From: Akkermansiaceae bacterium
GTDB taxonomy: Bacteria > Verrucomicrobiota > Verrucomicrobiia > Verrucomicrobiales > Akkermansiaceae
Assembly (NCBI GenBank): GCA_023263995.1
Contig: JALQTQ010000004.1
Coordinates: 1-41,254, forward strand
Length of the DNA stretch: 41,254 nucleotides
Direction: 5' to 3'
In this document: positions 39,030 through 41,254 of the stretch, in pieces
Position numbering within the stretch: position 1 is the first letter of the stretch
Layout of the letters: each line of letters starts with the position of its first letter
Notes under the pieces: generated by a model
What the model was told of the DNA's origin: nothing
Seen by the model: only the letters and a program-made list of their open reading frames with translations
Databases searched by the model: none
Program-made: the position numbers and the translations under genes

Positions 39030-40091
39030 GTGATCCTCAAATTGAATTTCGAATCAGTGCGCATCGACGGCCTGGTCCTCGCCAAGGTCGGCAATCCCTC
39101 GCGCGATGAACCTCTGCAAACTTCCAAGACCCTGTTTCAAGTCGAAAACGACGATCAGGCTACCCTCTGCCCGCTCTTCCTGAAACCTTTCCGCAATCTC
39201 ACCGGCCAACGCTTCACCCACCATAGCTCACTCGACAAAAACGAGGTCAATACCAGTGCCGCCAGTATCTTTCAAGATCCCACGACCCTCCTCGCGCAGG
39301 GTTGCGACATCGCCCAACGCCTCTACTCGAAATCTTCCCATCCCAACATCAAATCGGGCGACCTCTGTCTCTCCCTCCTCAGTGGGGTGGAGATCGAGGG
39401 CGAAACCAAACGGGCCTTGTGCATCCTGAAATCCGAGAGCATGACGCCCTTCCTCAGCATCTCGACCCGGGATGGTGATCTCCAGCTGGAAACCGAGCAA
39501 GGCATCAACCCGGAAAAAATCGACAAGGGCTGCCTCATCATGGAGCATTTCGAAAAAAAGGGCTTTTACGTTCTCACCTTTGACCGCGGCGGTTCGGAAT
39601 CGCGCTTCTGGGTTCGTGATTTCTTGGGCGTCCGCCCCATCCCCGACTCTGCCCTGATGAGCAAAAGAGTGGCCGAGATGGCCGTCACCGCAGTCTCCCC
39701 GGACCACGCGGAAGCAGACTCCCCGCCCTGGGAGGTCAACGAACCAGCCCGCGAGGCCCTTTCCTTTCTCCAAGACCGAAAGCAGTTCAGCCTCCAAGAA
39801 TTCGAGGAAAACGCCCTCCGGACCGAAGCCGCCAAAGCCCGCTTCGCCGAGGAACGCAAACGGCTTGCCGAAGAGGAAGGACTAGAACTCCAAGACCAAT
39901 TCGAACTCTCCAAACGCGACATCACCAAAGCCAAAAAGCTCATGAAATCCGTGATGAAACTCGACTCCGGCGTCGAGATCCGCCTCAAACCCAAGGCCCT
40001 CGACCACCCCGGCGAGATCCTCGAAAAAGGCTTCGACGAAAAACGTCGGATGAATTTCATCAAGATCTACTTCAATGAGGACCTCGCCTGA
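39030..40091 (+). CDS. Nucleoid-associated protein (NdpA/YejK-like, 37-kDa family)
   Basis: 353-aa ORF; VGNPSRDEPLQTSKTLFQVENDDQATLCPLFLKPFRNLTGQRFTH, central and C-terminal region similar in layout to NdpA-family proteins; GTG start. Confidence 0.72.
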   Translation: MILKLNFESVRIDGLVLAKVGNPSRDEPLQTSKTLFQVENDDQATLCPLFLKPFRNLTGQRFTHHSSLDKNEVNTSAASIFQDPTTLLAQGCDIAQRLYSKSSHPNIKSGDLCLSLLSGVEIEGETKRALCILKSESMTPFLSISTRDGDLQLETEQGINPEKIDKGCLIMEHFEKKGFYVLTFDRGGSESRFWVRDFLGVRPIPDSALMSKRVAEMAVTAVSPDHAEADSPPWEVNEPAREALSFLQDRKQFSLQEFEENALRTEAAKARFAEERKRLAEEEGLELQDQFELSKRDITKAKKLMKSVMKLDSGVEIRLKPKALDHPGEILEKGFDEKRRMNFIKIYFNEDLA

Positions 40092-40380
40092 TCCACGGGC
40101 GGCGCAAAGCCACCACGATCGCTGCCAGCACCAGCGGGAGAAAAGCGGAACTCACGGAATGGGCAATCCAACCTGCACCCAACTCCCTGCGAACCGCAAC
40201 GCTGAAGGAACCCGCCCCAAAGGCCTCCACGACCGCTCCGTAGGCCAAGACCGCTGAAAAACCCCCGGCCAAGCAAATCACCACCAAACTCCCGGCCTTC
40301 CCCTTGACCCGAAATGCTCCGAGCAAAAAGGGCAAACTCCAGAACACCTGAACCAGCCAGAGCTGGAAAACGCCCGCCAT
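40072..40380 (-). CDS. Small hypothetical membrane protein
   Basis: About 102 aa, several hydrophobic helices (MAGVFQLWLVQVFWSLPFLLGAF; AGSLVVICLAGGFSAVLAYGAVVEAFG; SSAFLPLVLAAIVVALRRPW). Start uncertain (ATG 40380 or upstream GTG 40410). Confidence 0.6.
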   Translation of the reverse strand: MAGVFQLWLVQVFWSLPFLLGAFRVKGKAGSLVVICLAGGFSAVLAYGAVVEAFGAGSFSVAVRRELGAGWIAHSVSSAFLPLVLAAIVVALRRPWIRRGPH

Positions 40381-40521
40381 CTTGTCTGCTATTTCCGCTA
40401 CGATCCATTTCACTCTGCCAAGCTCCGACCCCGGACCCCACATCTCAAGACCAAAGCCCCGCCGCCCTCGCAAGCCTTCCCTCTTCTCGTCGGTTTCTTG
40501 GCTGATCACTCCCACTTCTGA

Positions 40522-41097
40522 ATGTGCAACGCCTTTAACACCGCCCGTCAACCGGCAGACATCCACCCCGAACGGATCCCCATGGAAACCCGTTTGATCC
40601 GCCGCACCGACCTCGCGCCTGTGATCCTCCACACCGGCAAAATCGTCATGATGCGATGGGGCTTCCAACGCCGCGGACTAGGACCGGTCAACAATACCCG
40701 GAGCGATCACCTGGCCAGCCCGATGTGGCGCGAGGCCATCGCACAACGACGCTGCCTCATTCCACTCGTCTCCTACTATGAATGGACCGGACCAGTGGGA
40801 CAAAAGACCACCCACCTGTTCCGTCACCCGGAGGACAGGTGGCTCAAGGTGGCCGGACTCTGGGAGGACTCCAAGGAACACGGCCCCTGCTTTTCGATGC
40901 TCACCACCGCTGCCAACACCGTCGCCGCCCCCATCCATCATCGCATGCCTGCAATCCTCGGATCGACCGACCAAGCGCGGTATCTCGACGATGGACTACC
41001 CGAATTCCAACCTTCCGAAGAACCGCTGATCTCCAAAACGACAAGCAACCCTCTCCTCAAAAATCCACCCAACCCCATTCAGGACGAACTCTTTTAG
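40522..41097 (+). CDS. SOS response-associated peptidase (SRAP; YedK/HMCES-like)
   Basis: Cys2 after the initiator Met (MCNAFNT), WGFQRRGLGPVNNTRSDHL, RRCLIPLVSYYEWTG, LTTAANTVAAPIHHRMPAIL: SRAP active-site motifs. Confidence 0.93.
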   Translation: MCNAFNTARQPADIHPERIPMETRLIRRTDLAPVILHTGKIVMMRWGFQRRGLGPVNNTRSDHLASPMWREAIAQRRCLIPLVSYYEWTGPVGQKTTHLFRHPEDRWLKVAGLWEDSKEHGPCFSMLTTAANTVAAPIHHRMPAILGSTDQARYLDDGLPEFQPSEEPLISKTTSNPLLKNPPNPIQDELF

Positions 41098-41254
41098 CCA
41101 TCGCCACGAGGGAGCGGCGTATTGGCCTTCACCGCCCCCGCCGGATAAGGATTTCCGGGCCCGAAAACCAACATCTTCTCCCTAGTCTCAACGGTCACAA
41201 AGGACTCGTCAACCTTCCCGTCAGCCCCGCAGACCCGATCAAGGTCGAGCTTCA
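41094..41254 (-). CDS. C-terminal end of an unidentified protein, truncated by the window edge
   Basis: Open minus-strand frame to the edge: ...KLDLDRVCGADGKVDESFVTVETREKMLVFGPGNPYPAGAVKANTPLPRGDG*. Not in the ORF track (partial). Confidence 0.45.
   Translation of the reverse strand, partial: KLDLDRVCGADGKVDESFVTVETREKMLVFGPGNPYPAGAVKANTPLPRGDG

Overview
The window looks like ordinary chromosomal DNA from a Verrucomicrobia-like bacterium. This affiliation is inferred from a TIGR02597-like protein, a PEP-CTERM protein, a CotH/LTD giant secreted protein, an LpxC-FabZ fusion and a DUF7133/DUF6797-like oxidoreductase pair. I support about 33 protein-coding genes, one tRNA-Gly(UCC) and several hairpin terminators. 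No rRNA, CRISPR array, transposase, integrase or phage module was seen. Main blocks: (i) a partial giant CotH/lamin-tail protein; (ii) an MMPL/RND exporter divergent from a LolA-like gene; (iii) engB; (iv) a TIGR02597 + PEP-CTERM unit with a strong terminator; (v) accB-accC-thiE-pfkB with 4-nt overlaps; (vi) an ABCG-like transporter with an apparent 1-nt frameshift, followed by two uncharacterised envelope genes; (vii) PDZ-Tsp protease-YggS-DUF971; (viii) an exopolysaccharide export module (Wza-like, Wzc-like BY-kinase, outer-membrane barrel, and an unusual helical-repeat/Ser-rich secreted protein) with no glycosyltransferases; (ix) tRNA-Gly, Nif3-like, RluA, lpxC-fabZ, pckA, DUF2167; (x) a TIM-barrel/cytochrome c/sugar-dehydrogenase-like operon; (xi) a nucleoid-associated protein and an SRAP (YedK/HMCES-like) protein. 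The most interesting leads are the orphan EPS export locus with its helical-repeat protein and the frameshifted ABC transporter locus. Nothing here is unambiguously a new biological system. All family calls come from reading motifs; no database search was run.
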